DNA of 64,000 nucleotides. Source: Gigantopelta aegis. Taxonomy: Eukaryota > Mollusca > Gastropoda > Neomphalida > Peltospiridae. Positions 11,201 through 63,591 of this stretch are shown in pieces. Position numbers and translations under genes: made by a program. Within the stretch, counting starts at the first letter, position 1. Each line of letters starts with the position of its first letter. Under the pieces are notes generated by a model, which saw only the letters and a program-made list of their open reading frames with translations, did not search any database and was not told where the DNA came from. The stretch spans positions 26,290,236 to 26,354,235 of the forward strand of contig NC_054704.1 of NCBI RefSeq assembly GCF_016097555.1, given 5' to 3'.

Positions 11201-14200
11201 ATAAAATTGCTTTAAACAACATTTTAATTTATTATTATTAATATTTATTTTTATTTTTTTTTACAGGCACAAGTTTGTTCTATCAGCCTGGTTTGTTGAT
11301 TGGTGGAAGTGTTGAACATGACTGCAATCCACAGCGATCTATTGGCTATTACCTCGAGGCTTTGATCTGCTTAGCTCCATTTACAAAGAAACCCATCCAA
11401 GCAGTGCTCCGTGGAGTGACAAGCGACCAAACAGATCCCTCTGTAAGTACATGTTTTTTTGTTCTATTTTTTTATCAGGGGCAGGGGTCATTGTGATGGA
11501 TGGAAACCAAATTAGTGAGTTGTAATTTGCTTAAATTAGCTGTCATTCAATAAATTTTCCAAGTTTATACTATAATAAGTAAAACCCTTGTCAGAATGAG
11601 CACTTTTGGATGCCTGCCCAGTTTCTGTATAGTTGAGAAGGAGGTGAAATGTTTTTGGCTTTTTTGCTGATTTTAGATTTTTAAATGCATCAAATATTTT
11701 TCTGAAACAGAGAATGGATTTAATCTGAAATGTAAAAAATTATGCTTGTTTAAGTAAAAATTGAGTTTTCAGCTTTTTAATGATCATTTCAGCTTTTATT
11801 TAGTCCCATGCCGATCCAACAGGAGGGGACTATAGGTTTTGTTTCCATCCTTCTGCCTGTCTGTCACTTTCATGGTGATTTACCTATTTTTGGTAGAGTT
11901 ATGGCCCTTGAGCTTAGGAGATATGAATTTTTTTTTCTGAACTTTTGTTTTTGCAATACCTCAAGATATTGAGCTGAATTTTTGTTACAGATTTATCAAT
12001 TTTAACTTTAATGGTGATTTACCAATTTGTTTACAGAGTTATGGCCCTTGAACATAGAATGTGTATTGCTTTAGCAGTACTCATGTTTTTAAATGGGTAT
12101 TACATCTCTGACTTCATAACTGCTTTACATAGAGAAGCAGAGGTAGTGGAATAGATTTTTAAGCACATGTTCATTTTTTTCTAAAAACATAGTTTTTGAT
12201 ACTTTTGTTTATATATGTCTAGAAAACATGATGTAAATATTTTGTTTCTACTAAGGTGGATTTGATAAAGTTGTCGACATTTCCCATTCTTAAGAGATTT
12301 CTTGGTACTGATGAAGGTCTAGAGATGAAGGTATGTAGTATAGGTGTGTCTTATTTGACTTTTGTGTGTGTGTATGTGTCTCTGCGCGCATGTGTGAGAA
12401 AATGGGTTTGCTGTCATCTGTCTCGGTGTAGAAGCACTTTGAATATTAGTTCATTTTTAATGCTTCAACCCTAATTTTTTCATGTTGCTTGTAAGACTTT
12501 ATTTGCAACAGTAAAAGCAGCATTAATATCTGCAGATAGTCAAATAAACCATAGATATCTCCTCAAGATATTTTTTTTGTATAAGTAAGTTTACAGATTA
12601 CTATTTATTATCATGGTCAGTGTATAATTTGTTTTATTAGATAAACAAACGTGGAGCGGCTCCCGATGGAGGTGGCGAGATTGTATTCAGTTGTCCGTGT
12701 CGACAGAAACTCCGACCAATACAGTTCACAGATCCAGGCAAAGTGAAGCGAATCAGAGGAGTGGCGTATCCTTAGAGAAATATTGAGTGTTTGATAACTG
12801 GGTAGCTGATAAAAAAAACATTAAAAATTAAATGTATATATTTTTAGGCAACACATTGTATGAATGCCATGTTGGTGAACTGCCTTTAAGAATTTTAAAT
12901 GGGGCGGGGCGTAGCCCAGTGGTAAATCGCTTGCTTGATGCACGGTCAGTTTGTGATGGATCCCCGTCGGTGGACCCATTGGGCTATTTCTCGTTCCAGC
13001 CAGTGCACCACGACTGGTATATCAAAGGGCGTGGTATGTGCAATCCTGTATGGGATGGTGCATATCAAAGATCCCTTGCTGCTAATGGAAAAGATTAGTG
13101 GGTTTCCTCTCTAAGACTATGTAAAAATTACCAAATGTATGACATCCAATAGCTGATGATTAATAAATTAATGTGCTCTAGTGGTGTCATTAAACAAACT
13201 TTTAAACATTTTAAAAATAAACACAGTTCAGTGCTCGAAATAGCCACCTGCAGGTGAAAACAATTCAATTGTTAAACCACCCACAATATCACAGATCATT
13301 TTTTAATTCCATAATACTCTTATAATACATCTCAGAGGTCCTAATTTTTCACACTAACACAAACTCTCTCCACTCACCCCATGCTGTCTTATTTTCAGCA
13401 GGCCATATTTTTCCTTAGCAAACCATATTTCTTTTGTCCTATTTAAAAAAAAAATAACAGGGGCATTTTACTTCCTATTTCAAGTCTTGAATGTTAGTTT
13501 TTTTGATGTAGCTCCTTAACATTGTATAGCTGGGCAGTGCGTGTGTCTCCAGCAACAGTGAACAGGATTGTTGACTCCACACGGGGCATTCTGAACAAGT
13601 TCTTACCAGACATCTATATATACACCGACCACTGCAAGGGTTCACAGTCGGGCAAGTAAGTATAATGTCTTCATCATGCAGGGGGTGGGATGTGGCCCAG
13701 TGGTAACGCACTCGTTTGATGTGTGGTCTGTCTAGGATCAATCCCCATCGGTAGGCCCATTAGGCAATTTCTCGTTCCGGCCAATGCACCACGACTGGTA
13801 TATCAAAGGCTGTGGTATGTGCTATCCTGTCTGTGGGATAGTGCATATAAAAGATCCCTTGCTGCTAATCAAAAAGAGTAGCCCATGAAATGGCAACAGC
13901 AGGTTTCTTCTCTCAATAATATATATGTCATCCGATGCCATATAACCGTAAATAAAATGTGTTGAGTGTGCTGTTAAATAAAACATTTCCTCCCTTCATC
14001 ATGCTTTTATAACTTTAAAAGAAGTTTGTTACCACAGAGACTCTACTTGTTAACAGCAATTTATACTTTTAAAATTATTAATCAAAATACTTAAGTGTTG
14101 CATAATTGTATGTAGTTGCATCAACAAAACCTGTAAATTGTCTCATATTTTGTTTCTGCTTGATCATGAAAATGCAGCAGTGTTGGGTAAAATAGATTTT

Positions 14201-17200
14201 TGGTTAAAAGTATTAAATGGAAATAACTCCATCTATAATCTGGCCAATCCTCTTACAAATTTGTTTGTTTTAAATAATTGGTTTCATGTAAGAAGTAAAG
14301 TAAAAGTTTTTTGGAAATAACAAAATAAAATAAAATAATTTGTGTGCCATTTAGAAATCAATCGACTTAGAAATAATAACAAGGTGTAAATTCCATAGTA
14401 TAAAAAAAGGCGTTCCCTCCATTTGTAATCGGAGTCATTGGAATGAAATGAAAGTAATCAATGACTAATTTCTGAAGCAATATGAGTATTGATGGACTGA
14501 AACACCTCTTGTTTCTGGATGTCTCCAGATGAATATATCGTTTGGGTGGGTGGAGGGGTAGCAGGTAATTACTTTACCCTGTCGGCTGACTCACAACCAA
14601 GACTACTGTAACATTGGCAAACCTGTTTTAATTTATTTTATCCTGCAATAACCGTTTCTATTGACAGAATATGATGATGGATAAAGCAAAGTCATGTCCT
14701 GCTACTAGCAAGATATGACTTTTGACGTCACACGCATAAGGTCTGCAAGTCTGCAGGATAAAGATAATAACTAGTTGATGACGTTGGATATAGGGAATAA
14801 CTGGTTACTGTCTTAAGATATCGGCTTTATCCTGCGAAGGTTAGAATGGCGAATGCAGCGAGGCTCTGCCGAGCTGCATTCGCCATTTGACCTGAGCAGG
14901 ATAAAGCCAATATCTTAAGACAGTAACCAGTTATTTCTTTTATCCTGCAATCCTACAGGAATATTTGGAAAATCATTATTTATTCCAGTTTTGTGTATGC
15001 AAATAGAGTATTGTCAACCTAGCAAGACTTTTCCCGTATGATGTCATACAAGATACATGACGTCATTATTTGTAAGAAGCTAGCTACATTCTGTCACATT
15101 TAAAAAGTGTTTCTAAACTCTAATTCATAAATAAATATACAAGTTTTGTATTGTTATTGCAAAACTAAAAGTTATTTGTATTTACTGTACTTCAACAAAT
15201 GGTTTAAAGAGTATGTTTATTGAAAATCTACTGTGAAATACTCGAGTCGAGTCGGGCTTATGTCAGGTGACTAGATATGATGACTAGATAAATCTCTATA
15301 TTTTCGGTCACTGACCAAAAATATAGAGATTTATCTAGTCATCATATCTTGCCAATGTATACAGTGATTGCAGGATAAATCTGCTTTATCCTGTTCAGGC
15401 CAAATGAAAAATTCCCATTCTTACCTTCACAGGATAAAGCAGAAATCCATCGTCATTAACTAGTTTTTTTTCATTTTGTCATTTCCTTTCAGATCCCCGG
15501 GATTTGGCCTCACCCTTGTCGCAGAAACAACTAATGGGACATTTCTGTGTGCAGAATCAGTTTCCAATCCGAGGGGTTCTGAACATGGGCCGTCAGTTCC
15601 AGAAGATTTGGGAGCAGCGACTGCAAAAATGCTCCTAGAAGAAATATACAGGGTAATATTTGTGGGTCTAAATATAGTAATCTTTCCAGAGAGGGATTTA
15701 TCTCTGTGGTAGATAATCCATCTTGTGACGTCATGGTTAGGCCATCAGTCTACAGGCTGGTAGGTACTAGGTTCGGATCCCAATCGAGGCATGGGATTTT
15801 TAATCCAGATACCGACTCCAAACCCTGAGTGAGTGCTCCGCAAGGCTCAATGGGTAGGTGTAAACCACTTGCACCGACCAGTGATCCATAACTAGTTCAA
15901 CAAAGGCCATGGTTTGTACTATCCTGCCTGTGGGAAGTGCAAATAAAAGATCCCTTGCTGCCTGTCGTAAAAGAGTAGCCTATGTGGCGACAGCAGATTT
16001 CCTCTAAACAATGACCATATGTTTGACTCCCAATAGCCGATGATAAGATAAAAAATCAATGTGCTCTAGTGGCGTCGTTAAATAAAACAAAGTTTACTCC
16101 TTTTTTTTACCATCTTAAGTTGTGAGTAAAAAAAATAAAATCTTAAGTTGTTGGTATGTCCAAGCTGTGGTATATGATTGAGTATGCATTTACAAGACTT
16201 TGATGCTGATAAATCTGAATGACAAAACCTTTATCTATGATTAAAACCATATGTAAGGAAAAGGAATAATCACATGGTGGCTGGAATTGACGCTGGAATA
16301 TTTGTCAGACGAAATTGTGATGGTTTTCGTAAACATTTGTTATTGCTTTCTTAGCTAAAAACATTTAAAATACATTTTATAGAAACACCTCCTCATTCTA
16401 AAATAAAGAACATTAAGTTCTGTATTTTTAAAGATGGTTGTATAAAAAAAGTGTTAGAATTCCAAACTAGATTGTCATTTCTTTTAATTATTTTTTATTA
16501 TTTTTATTTTTTTCTTCTGCAGGGTGGCTGTGTGGACTCGAGTAATCAGAGTGTAGCAGCATTGTTCATGGTTCTGGGTCAGCAGGACATTTCCAAAATA
16601 CTAACTGGACCTCTGACGTCTTACACGTAAGATACATTTTTCCTTATCGCGAAATTACAAAGTGAGTCATCAACATCATTACACTGTGAAATCGACCATA
16701 ATTATATTGTTCAAATATGACATGTTAATTCCTTTTACTAAAGCATATGCAAAATGAATCCTAGAAACCAGGGTCCAGTTGTTCAAAATTTTCTTATCTC
16801 CTAAGTTCAAGGGCCATAACTCTGTAAAAATGGTTAAATCGCCATGAAAGTTAAACTTGATTTATAACAGTACTTGATAAAAGCTATACACAAAATGTCA
16901 GCTCAATATCCGATATTAAGGAGGTACGGTAATCACTTTTAAATACCTGTATTTGTGTCCTGGGAAAACAGTAAAAATGTTTGTATCTCCTAAGTTCAAG
17001 GGCCATAACTCTGGTAAAAATTTGTTTAGTAAATCATGATGGAAGTTGAACTTAATTTGTGAAGTACTTGATAAAGCTATACACAAAATTTCAGCTCAAT
17101 ATCTGATGTTAAGGAGGTAATTACTCTTATACTTTTATATACCTGTATCCAACAGTATACTAATTAATAACAGTTGAAGCACTATTAGAATTTTCATGTA

Positions 17201-17505
17201 AAATTATTATTTTTTACCTTCAGTATCAATTTTCTATTACATTTATAATACTGATTCAGAAGTAAATAAAAATGTGTTTAAATGCGACATTAAAAATTAT
17301 TTACCCACATATGTCTTTTTGCATTTTCAGAATACAGTTTTTGAGACACATAAAAGACTTTTTCCAGATCATGTTTAAAGTGGATGTGCAGGAGAAACCC
17401 AACAATGATGATGATGATGATCAGGAATTGCAGCTTGGTGGAGAGAAACTCGTATTGACTTGTGTTGGTGTGGGCTACGCCAATGTCAGTAAACCAATCT
17501 TATAA
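8238..17505 (+). CDS. RCL1: RCL1, RNA 3'-terminal phosphate cyclase-like protein, complete
   Basis: Nucleolar component of the U3 small-subunit processome, partner of the BMS1 GTPase, needed for 18S rRNA processing and without cyclase activity (known for the family). Nine exons: 8238-8376, 10984-11055, 11267-11442, 12256-12330, 12641-12765, 13530-13655, 15493-15652, 16523-16626, 17331-17505. Junctions are GT-AG with matching phases, and the sum of 1152 nt encodes 383 aa (human 373). Diagnostic stretches are FRQRLVLSTLSGK near the start, YQPGLLIGGSVEHDC, GGGEIVFSCP, VRVSPATVNRIVDS, SPGFGLTLVAETT and FLRHIKDFFQIMFK. An acidic NNDDDDD tract lies near residue 345. An in-frame ATG at 8208 would add ten residues; 8238 is preferred because it aligns with the family start. 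Introns 1, 5 and 6 hold inserted elements. Confidence 0.96.
8625..9290 (+). repeat. Degenerate duplicated segment in RCL1 intron 1
   Basis: GTGTGTTTCGAACAATAG plus TATTGCTTTAGTGACG occurs at about 8960-8997 and 9130-9167. A separate block with ATCAAAAAACC and AAAAAACCTCACAAA occurs at about 8645-8690 and 9040-9080. These overlapping copies look like an old local duplication. No ORF with support is present; the 111-aa frame here has no features of a gene. Confidence 0.4.
9460..10075 (-). repeat. Degenerate repeat units downstream of the GC-rich ORF
   Basis: Just 3' of the ORF on its strand there are three related blocks. The plus-strand motif ATAAAATTTTGAAC plus AAGTTTAAAGTCCGAT occurs at about 9755-9793, recurs as ATAAAATTTTGAAC and TTTAAGTCCAAC at 10025-10065, and in weaker form at 9905-9935. 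A second motif with a CAGTCAAAAA core recurs near 9473, 9674 and 9965. A G run (9811-9834) and an A run (9994-10021) interrupt the blocks. This may be the 3' part of the same inserted unit as the ORF. Confidence 0.45.
10112..10882 (-). CDS. GC-rich single-exon ORF with Arg-rich N terminus, unknown protein (256 aa)
   Basis: I do not recognise this protein. It is an uninterrupted 256-aa frame on the minus strand in RCL1 intron 1. Residues 7-18 are strongly basic (KQKRSGSRRRRR), residues 20-120 are a Pro/Ala/Gln-rich linker with a repeated GEPK motif (52-55 and 84-87), and KKRKV at 128-132 looks like a monopartite nuclear localisation signal. Residues about 140-256 are of normal complexity and rich in Trp and Tyr (SWRPTGQGWYQFQYVERS), suggesting a folded domain. 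Base composition differs sharply from its surroundings: one 60-base line I counted is 60% GC, with many CpGs, and the shift falls near the start codon. Antisense frames of 170 and 91 aa are shadows. It could be a recently acquired gene, a mobile-element nucleic-acid-binding protein or a virus-derived basic protein; I cannot choose. The frame looks whole. Confidence 0.5.
   Translation of the reverse strand: MSKPDNKQKRSGSRRRRRPTAAQRVANRAAQPPGAVPPASQKKMRLAGAVQGEPKPAAQLPVAAHSASPSPTTQKQQTPGAAKGEPKLSAKPSAAPTPMETGKVLSAPTNPPASPQVVATAVAEREAKKRKVSVQDLSDIQPTTWQIARNKLPGRYRDCVKGEFTATSQLPGPFVTKSWRPTGQGWYQFQYVERSRTYYLTSEWNGMYWQGLLKSDMDNPIVHRITKLILPEDYSAILQGECFFLKCRADHPINSS
11798..12082 (+). repeat. Interspersed repeat with internal units, copy 2
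   Basis: Same start (GGGGACTATAGGTTT) and same end (GTATTGCTTTAGCAGTACTC) as the copy at 4441-5006, but with fewer internal units. It lies in RCL1 intron 3. Confidence 0.55.
12901..13205 (+). mobile_element. tRNA-derived SINE, head A with tail 2
   Basis: A-box GTAGCCCAGTGGTAA and B-box-like GGATCCCCGTC, then the shared middle (CCAGCCAGTGCACCACGACT, GGTATATCAAAGG). It ends with the tail containing CCAATAGCTGATGATTAA and GTGCTCTAGTGGTGTCATTA. It lies in RCL1 intron 5. Confidence 0.85.
13230..13490. mobile_element. Possible MITE sharing ends with the sequence next to the mariner relic
   Basis: Left GTGCTCGAAATAG and, read inward from the right, GACTTGAAATAGGAAGTAAA. A related stretch (ATTTTACTTCCTCTTTCGAG) lies at 47851-47870 beside the mariner relic. 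It ends 40 bp before RCL1 exon 6. Confidence 0.35.
13680..13993 (+). mobile_element. tRNA-derived SINE, head A with tail 1
   Basis: TGGCCCAGTGGTAA A-box, the shared middle, then the tail ATATAACCGTAAATAAAATG with GTTGAGTGTGCTGTTAAATA. Flanked by an 11-bp duplication CTTCATCATGC at 13669-13679 and 13994-14004. The left duplication begins only 14 bp past the exon 6 splice donor. Confidence 0.88.
14640..15475. mobile_element. Composite foldback element with three nested hairpins
   Basis: Hairpin 1 spans 14796-14935 (arms start with AATAACTGGTTACTGTCTTA). Hairpin 2 spans 15274-15348 (GATATGATGACTAGATAAAT and its complement). Hairpin 3 spans 15373-15448 (arms with CTGCTTTATCCTG). An outer pair, ACTAGTTGATGACG near 14770 and its complement near 15455-15466, encloses them all. 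TTTATCCTG recurs at the stem bases. It ends about 20 bp before RCL1 exon 7. Confidence 0.7.
15716..16092 (+). mobile_element. tRNA-derived SINE, head B with tail 2
   Basis: A second head type: GTTAGGCCATCAGTCTACAG, then a B-box-like GGTTCGGATCCC and an extra block (CCGACTCCAAACCCTGAGTG). This is followed by the same middle as the other SINEs (GATCCCTTGCTGCC) and the tail with CAATAGCCGATGATAAG and TGCTCTAGTGGCGTCGTTAA. It lies in RCL1 intron 7. Confidence 0.85.
16786..17118 (-). repeat. Interspersed repeat with internal units, copy 3
   Basis: Reverse orientation. Two internal units are visible, each starting with ATCTCCTAAGTTCAAGGGCC and ending with an AGCTCAATATC block. It lies in RCL1 intron 8. 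Confidence 0.55.
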
Positions 17506-17716
17506 CAGACATCTGTGTTTGTTCTTATTCTGGGCATGTGTAAAATGTGTTTGGTGCAGACTGTGTGAGGTGAAAAGAGCAACAAATCACAGATGCTGCT
17601 TTTTCTCAATGTTTACACTTTTACTTTCATAATCCGTTACTGTTACACTTGCTAACGTCTGCTGCAACCATATTGATGACTTTAAAGTCATGAGCTTGAT
17701 TGTGGAGTAGTACATT

Positions 17717-18011
17717 GTCGGGTGGGACGGAGCCCAGTGATAAAGCTCACGCCTGATGCACGGTCAGTATAGGATCAATCCCCGTTGGTGGGCCCATTGG
17801 GCCAATTCTTGTTCCAGCCAGTGCATCACGACTGGTATATCTTGTCTGTGGGATGGTGCATATAAAAGATCCCTTGCTACTAATGGAAAAATATGCCAGG
17901 TTTCCTCTCTATTACTGTTAAAATTACCATATATTTGACATCCAATAGCCAAAGATTAATAACTTAATTGCTCTAGTGGTGTCATTAAACAAAATAAACA
18001 TTATAATTTTT
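17717..18011 (+). mobile_element. tRNA-derived SINE, head A with tail 2, in the RCL1 3' flank
   Basis: GAGCCCAGTGATAA A-box and GGATCAATCCCC B-box. The tail ends GTGGTGTCATTAAACAAAAT. Duplication TAGTACATT at 17708-17716 and 18012-18020. It begins 212 bp after the RCL1 stop, in the same orientation. Confidence 0.87.
17984..17998 (+). promoter_or_regulatory. First poly(A) signals after RCL1, supplied by a SINE tail
   Basis: ATTAAA (17984-17989) and AATAAA (17993-17998) are the first such hexamers on the plus strand after the RCL1 stop at 17505, and both lie in the SINE tail. Another AATAAA is at 18481-18486. Confidence 0.45.
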
Positions 18012-18229
18012 TAGTACATTATAACCTAAATCTGATGGGTAGTACCATGTTACCTATATCTGAGGCTTTACTAATTAAAATCTGAATGGAGTGTTTCTAC
18101 TCGTCGATCAGGTTTGCATCCATATTTAATGTATATATTTTGGTCAAATTGCAGTGGCATCCATGCAAATCTAAGTACTAGAACTCTCAGAAACATTTGT
18201 ATACTTCGACGTTTTAGCTGTATATTTTC

Positions 18230-18440
18230 TTCGGAAACGTTTTGCATGCCATGAATAATGCCCTTTGTTTTCTAGAGTGTCAAAACGTTTTAAATGTAAC
18301 TAAAAACAGACGATGAAACGTCATTTTCTGAAATGATGTCATTTTGATCAGCATTTACACTGGGGAAGCTGCATTAAGTTATGACGTCGCTTCACAAAAT
18401 TACGTCATTTGTTATACACGTGAAATCATGACACTTGGGT
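18230..18440 (-). mobile_element. Foldback family FB, copy C
   Basis: Reverse orientation. It matches copy B piece by piece: GCGACGTCATAACTTAATGC, GCTTCCCCAG, AAATGACATCATTTC and TTTAAAACGTTTTGACA. It keeps a single TTAA (18374-18377) at the point where copy B carries a 1.17-kb insertion. Confidence 0.65.
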
Positions 18441-18541
18441 CATACTGGTTACATTTCCGTGAATATCTTGAACTGTGGATAATAAAGTGCTATACATGTA
18501 CTTTTAGCAATTTTAATGCTTCTATTTGAATTCGATAAAAT

Positions 18542-18812
18542 AGGGTCGGGACTTAGCTTAGTGGTACAGCACTCGCCTGATGCGCTATTGATCTAGGATC
18601 GATTCCTGTCAGTGGGCCCATTGGGCCATTTCTCGTTCCAGCCAGTGCTCTACAACTGGTATAACAAAGGCTGTGGTATGTACTATCCTGTCTTTGGCAT
18701 GGTGCATATAAAATATCCCGAGTAGCCCATGAAGTGGCGACAGCAGGTTTCCTCTCTCTGTGGTCCTCAACCATAAGTCAGACGCCATATAACCACAAAT
18801 AAAATTGTCGGT
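18542..18812 (+). mobile_element. tRNA-derived SINE, head A with tail 1 (partly deleted)
   Basis: TTAGCTTAGTGGTA A-box, GGATCGATTCCTGTC B-box, the shared middle, and a tail that stops at ATATAACCACAAATAAAAT. Confidence 0.8.
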
Positions 18813-18954
18813 CCGATGGGATGACAGGTAAAAATATCTCCTGGTCTGTGGTGTCCTTGACTGGTAAAAACCGGTCGACAACACTATTTTGATCCCTGCA
18901 AGATATATTGAACAGAACAAGTAATTAATATGTTTTACCCCTGGCCCCAATGTC

Positions 18955-19150
18955 TCAATTTCCTATTTGTACACACATTGGGTTACCCATGACTGATATC
19001 TCAAAGATTAGTTGTATGTGCTACTCTGTTGGAAGTGAATACAAGAAATCCCTTGCAAATAAATAACACATGCAGCCCATGTAACAAAAACTGTTTCTCT
19101 AAAACACTTACTATTTCAGACACACAGCTGTTGATTAAGAAAAGTTGTCT
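18955..19150 (+). mobile_element. Ancient SINE relic
   Basis: Weak but ordered matches to the SINE middle and tail: GGGTTACCCATGACTGATAT, then TATGTGCTACTCTGT, AAATCCCTTGC and GCAGCCCATG. Headless. Confidence 0.4.
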
Positions 19151-19194
19151 ATATATATATTAAGGTAATAGAAGAGGAACTAATAAATTATCAA

Positions 19195-19270
19195 AACATT
19201 GCTTTATTTACATATATATACATAATATCTCTCAAGAATGCACTCAGATCAGCAGTACCAAGTTCATGGC
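19195..19270 (-). repeat. Outlying diverged copy of the 72-bp repeat
   Basis: TGCTTTATTTACATATATAT followed by TATCTCTCAAGAATGCACTC resembles one unit of the array at 19979-20836. It contains AATAAA on the minus strand (19208-19203). The 379-bp MITE at 19490 lies between it and the array. Confidence 0.55.
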
Positions 19271-19489
19271 AGGGGACAATATTTCAAAATCTTAGGTAAT
19301 CGAAAGTCAATTCACATGAGTTTTACTTGGGTAACCGATTGTTTGATTACGTCAATATAGATCTTGTAACCGATGAGTTAGGCCTAACTAATCCTAAAAC
19401 ACCTGAACTACGGTTCTGTACTACATTGATGGTTTAAATGTATTTAAAAACAAACTGATTTTCACTTTCATTACTGATATATAGTACTT

Positions 19490-19868
19490 TTAAAGGGACA
19501 GACCCTAGTTTCAACCCGTGAAAATTAACACTAACTTTAATTAATCTACAAACCTGTAATACATTTGGATAAAGTTATAATTAAGTAAAACATGAGTCTG
19601 TGACTTTGAAATGGTGAAATACCCTCTAAAAATAGGCTAAAACTCGACTCCATAACTATTATTTCTCAGACGCACGTGCGTTTTTAAAAATATGAGAAAT
19701 GCATTTTGTGATATTAAAAACACCAGGATGACCAAAAACATTTCGAATGTACAGAAATTGATAATCTAAACCATAAAATCTAAATAAAGTATGCTTTCAG
19801 TTATCAAAAACGGCTATAATAGTAACAAATATGCATTAGTGTTTAAAAACTAGGGTATGTCCCTTTAA
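19490..19868. mobile_element. TTAA MITE, copy 1 (379 bp)
   Basis: TTAAAGGGACAGACCCTAG at the left and, inward from the right, TTAAAGGGACATACCCTAG. TTAA at both ends suggests piggyBac-type mobilisation. The interior resembles the element at 33667-34477 (CTACAAACCTGTAA, CTCTAAAAATAG, AAATGCATTTTGTG). Confidence 0.8.
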
Positions 19869-19978
19869 TGTTAGAATGTAATTGTTCACCACACAACTGA
19901 TTGGTGGTTCTCATGATTTTAAAGTTGCATAACCGATACACCAACAGAACAACGGTTTTCATGAAATATTGTGCCCTG

Positions 19979-20836
19979 CATGGTATGCTTTATTTACAAA
20001 CATGTACATAGTATCTCTCTAGAATGCACTCCCATCACCACTAACAATTTCATGGTATGCTTGATTTACAAACATGTACATAGTATCTCTCTAGAATGCA
20101 CTCCCATCACCAGTAACAACTGCATGGTATGCTTGATTTACAAACGTACATAGTATCTCTCTAGAATGCACTCCCATCACCAGTAACAAGTGCATGGTAT
20201 GCTTGATTTACAAACATGTACATAGTATCTCTCTAGAATGCACTCCCATCACCAGTAACAATTTCATGGTATGCTTGATTTACAAACATGTACATAGTAT
20301 CTCTCTAGAATGCACTCCCATCACCAGTAACAAGTGCATGGTATGCTTTATTTACAAACATGTACATAGTATCTCTCTAGAATGCACTCCCATCACCAGT
20401 AACAAGTGCATGGTATGCTTGATTTACAAACATGTACATAGTATCTCTCTAGAATGCACTCCCATCACCAGTAACAATTTCATGGTATGCTTGATTTACA
20501 AACATGTACATAGTATCTCTCTAGAATGCACTCCCATCACCAGTAACAAGTGCATGGTATGCTTTATTTACAAACATGTACATAGTATCTCTCTAGAATG
20601 CACTCCCATCACCAGTAACAATTTCATGGTATGCTTTATTTACAAACATGTACATAGTATTTCTCTAGAATGCACTCCCATCACCAGTAACAATTTATGG
20701 TATGCTTTATTTATAAACATGTACATAGTTATCTCTCTAGAATGCACTCTCATCACCAGTAACAACCTCATGGTATGCTTGATTTACAAACATGTACATA
20801 GTATCTCTCTCTAAAATGCACTCCCATCACCAGTAA
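19979..20836. repeat. 72-bp minisatellite, about 12 units, in the NRDC 3' flank
   Basis: Unit starts were read at 20051, 20123, 20193, 20265 and 20337, giving a 72-bp period with one 70-bp unit. Each unit runs CATGGTATGC, TTTACAAACATGTACATAG, TATCTCTCTAGAATGCACTC, CCATCACCAGTAACAA. Because 72 is 24 codons, plus-strand frames stay open across the array (a 206-aa frame at 20194-20814). I regard that frame as a by-product, not a gene. Confidence 0.9.
19989..20711 (-). promoter_or_regulatory. Iterated AATAAA poly(A) signals on the NRDC strand
   Basis: Reverse-complement AATAAA occurs at 20711-20706, 20640-20635, 20568-20563, 20352-20347 and 19994-19989, each in the unit variant with GCTTTATTTA. 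Other units have TTGATTT and so lack the signal. A further one is at 19208-19203. All lie downstream of the NRDC stop on its strand. Confidence 0.5.
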
Positions 20837-21186
20837 CAACTTCATAGTATTTACATACAAATACACAGCATCTCTGTAGAAAAAAATTCCCATCTGAAGA
20901 ACAAGTTTGTGATAAGATACAAATAAGTTCATTTTTAGAAAATGCCCATCGGAAAGCAATTTGCAGATGTAGAGAGATGTAAAAATTGTTTTCTCCAGAA
21001 AACACTTGCATGGGAAATAAAACATGATAAGATGTATAAACAGTTTTCTGTAGAATAAATTTCCCATCAAAAGTGAAAAGTGTCTGTAAAATATAAATAT
21101 ACAGTGTAATCTCTAGAAAACAACCCCACAATGTAAAAAAACATGGGGTAAGATATAAAGTTTTTTCATTCTCTGGAACACATCCC

Positions 21187-21200
<14 letters not shown>
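20837..21200 (-). repeat. Decayed repeat units running up to the NRDC stop codon
   Basis: Between the clean array and the last NRDC exon there are about five progressively diverged units with the same skeleton (a TCTAGAAAA or TCTGTAGAA core, then a CCCATC-like block and a spacer). The last one, with CTCTGGAACACATCCCTCA, overlaps the stop codon region at 21187-21189. Confidence 0.5.

Positions 21201-63591
<42,391 letters not shown>

Noticed and set aside
20194-20814. 206-aa repeat protein in the minisatellite
   Set aside because: The period is a multiple of three, so the frame is open by default. The other strand reads as the NRDC 3' region.
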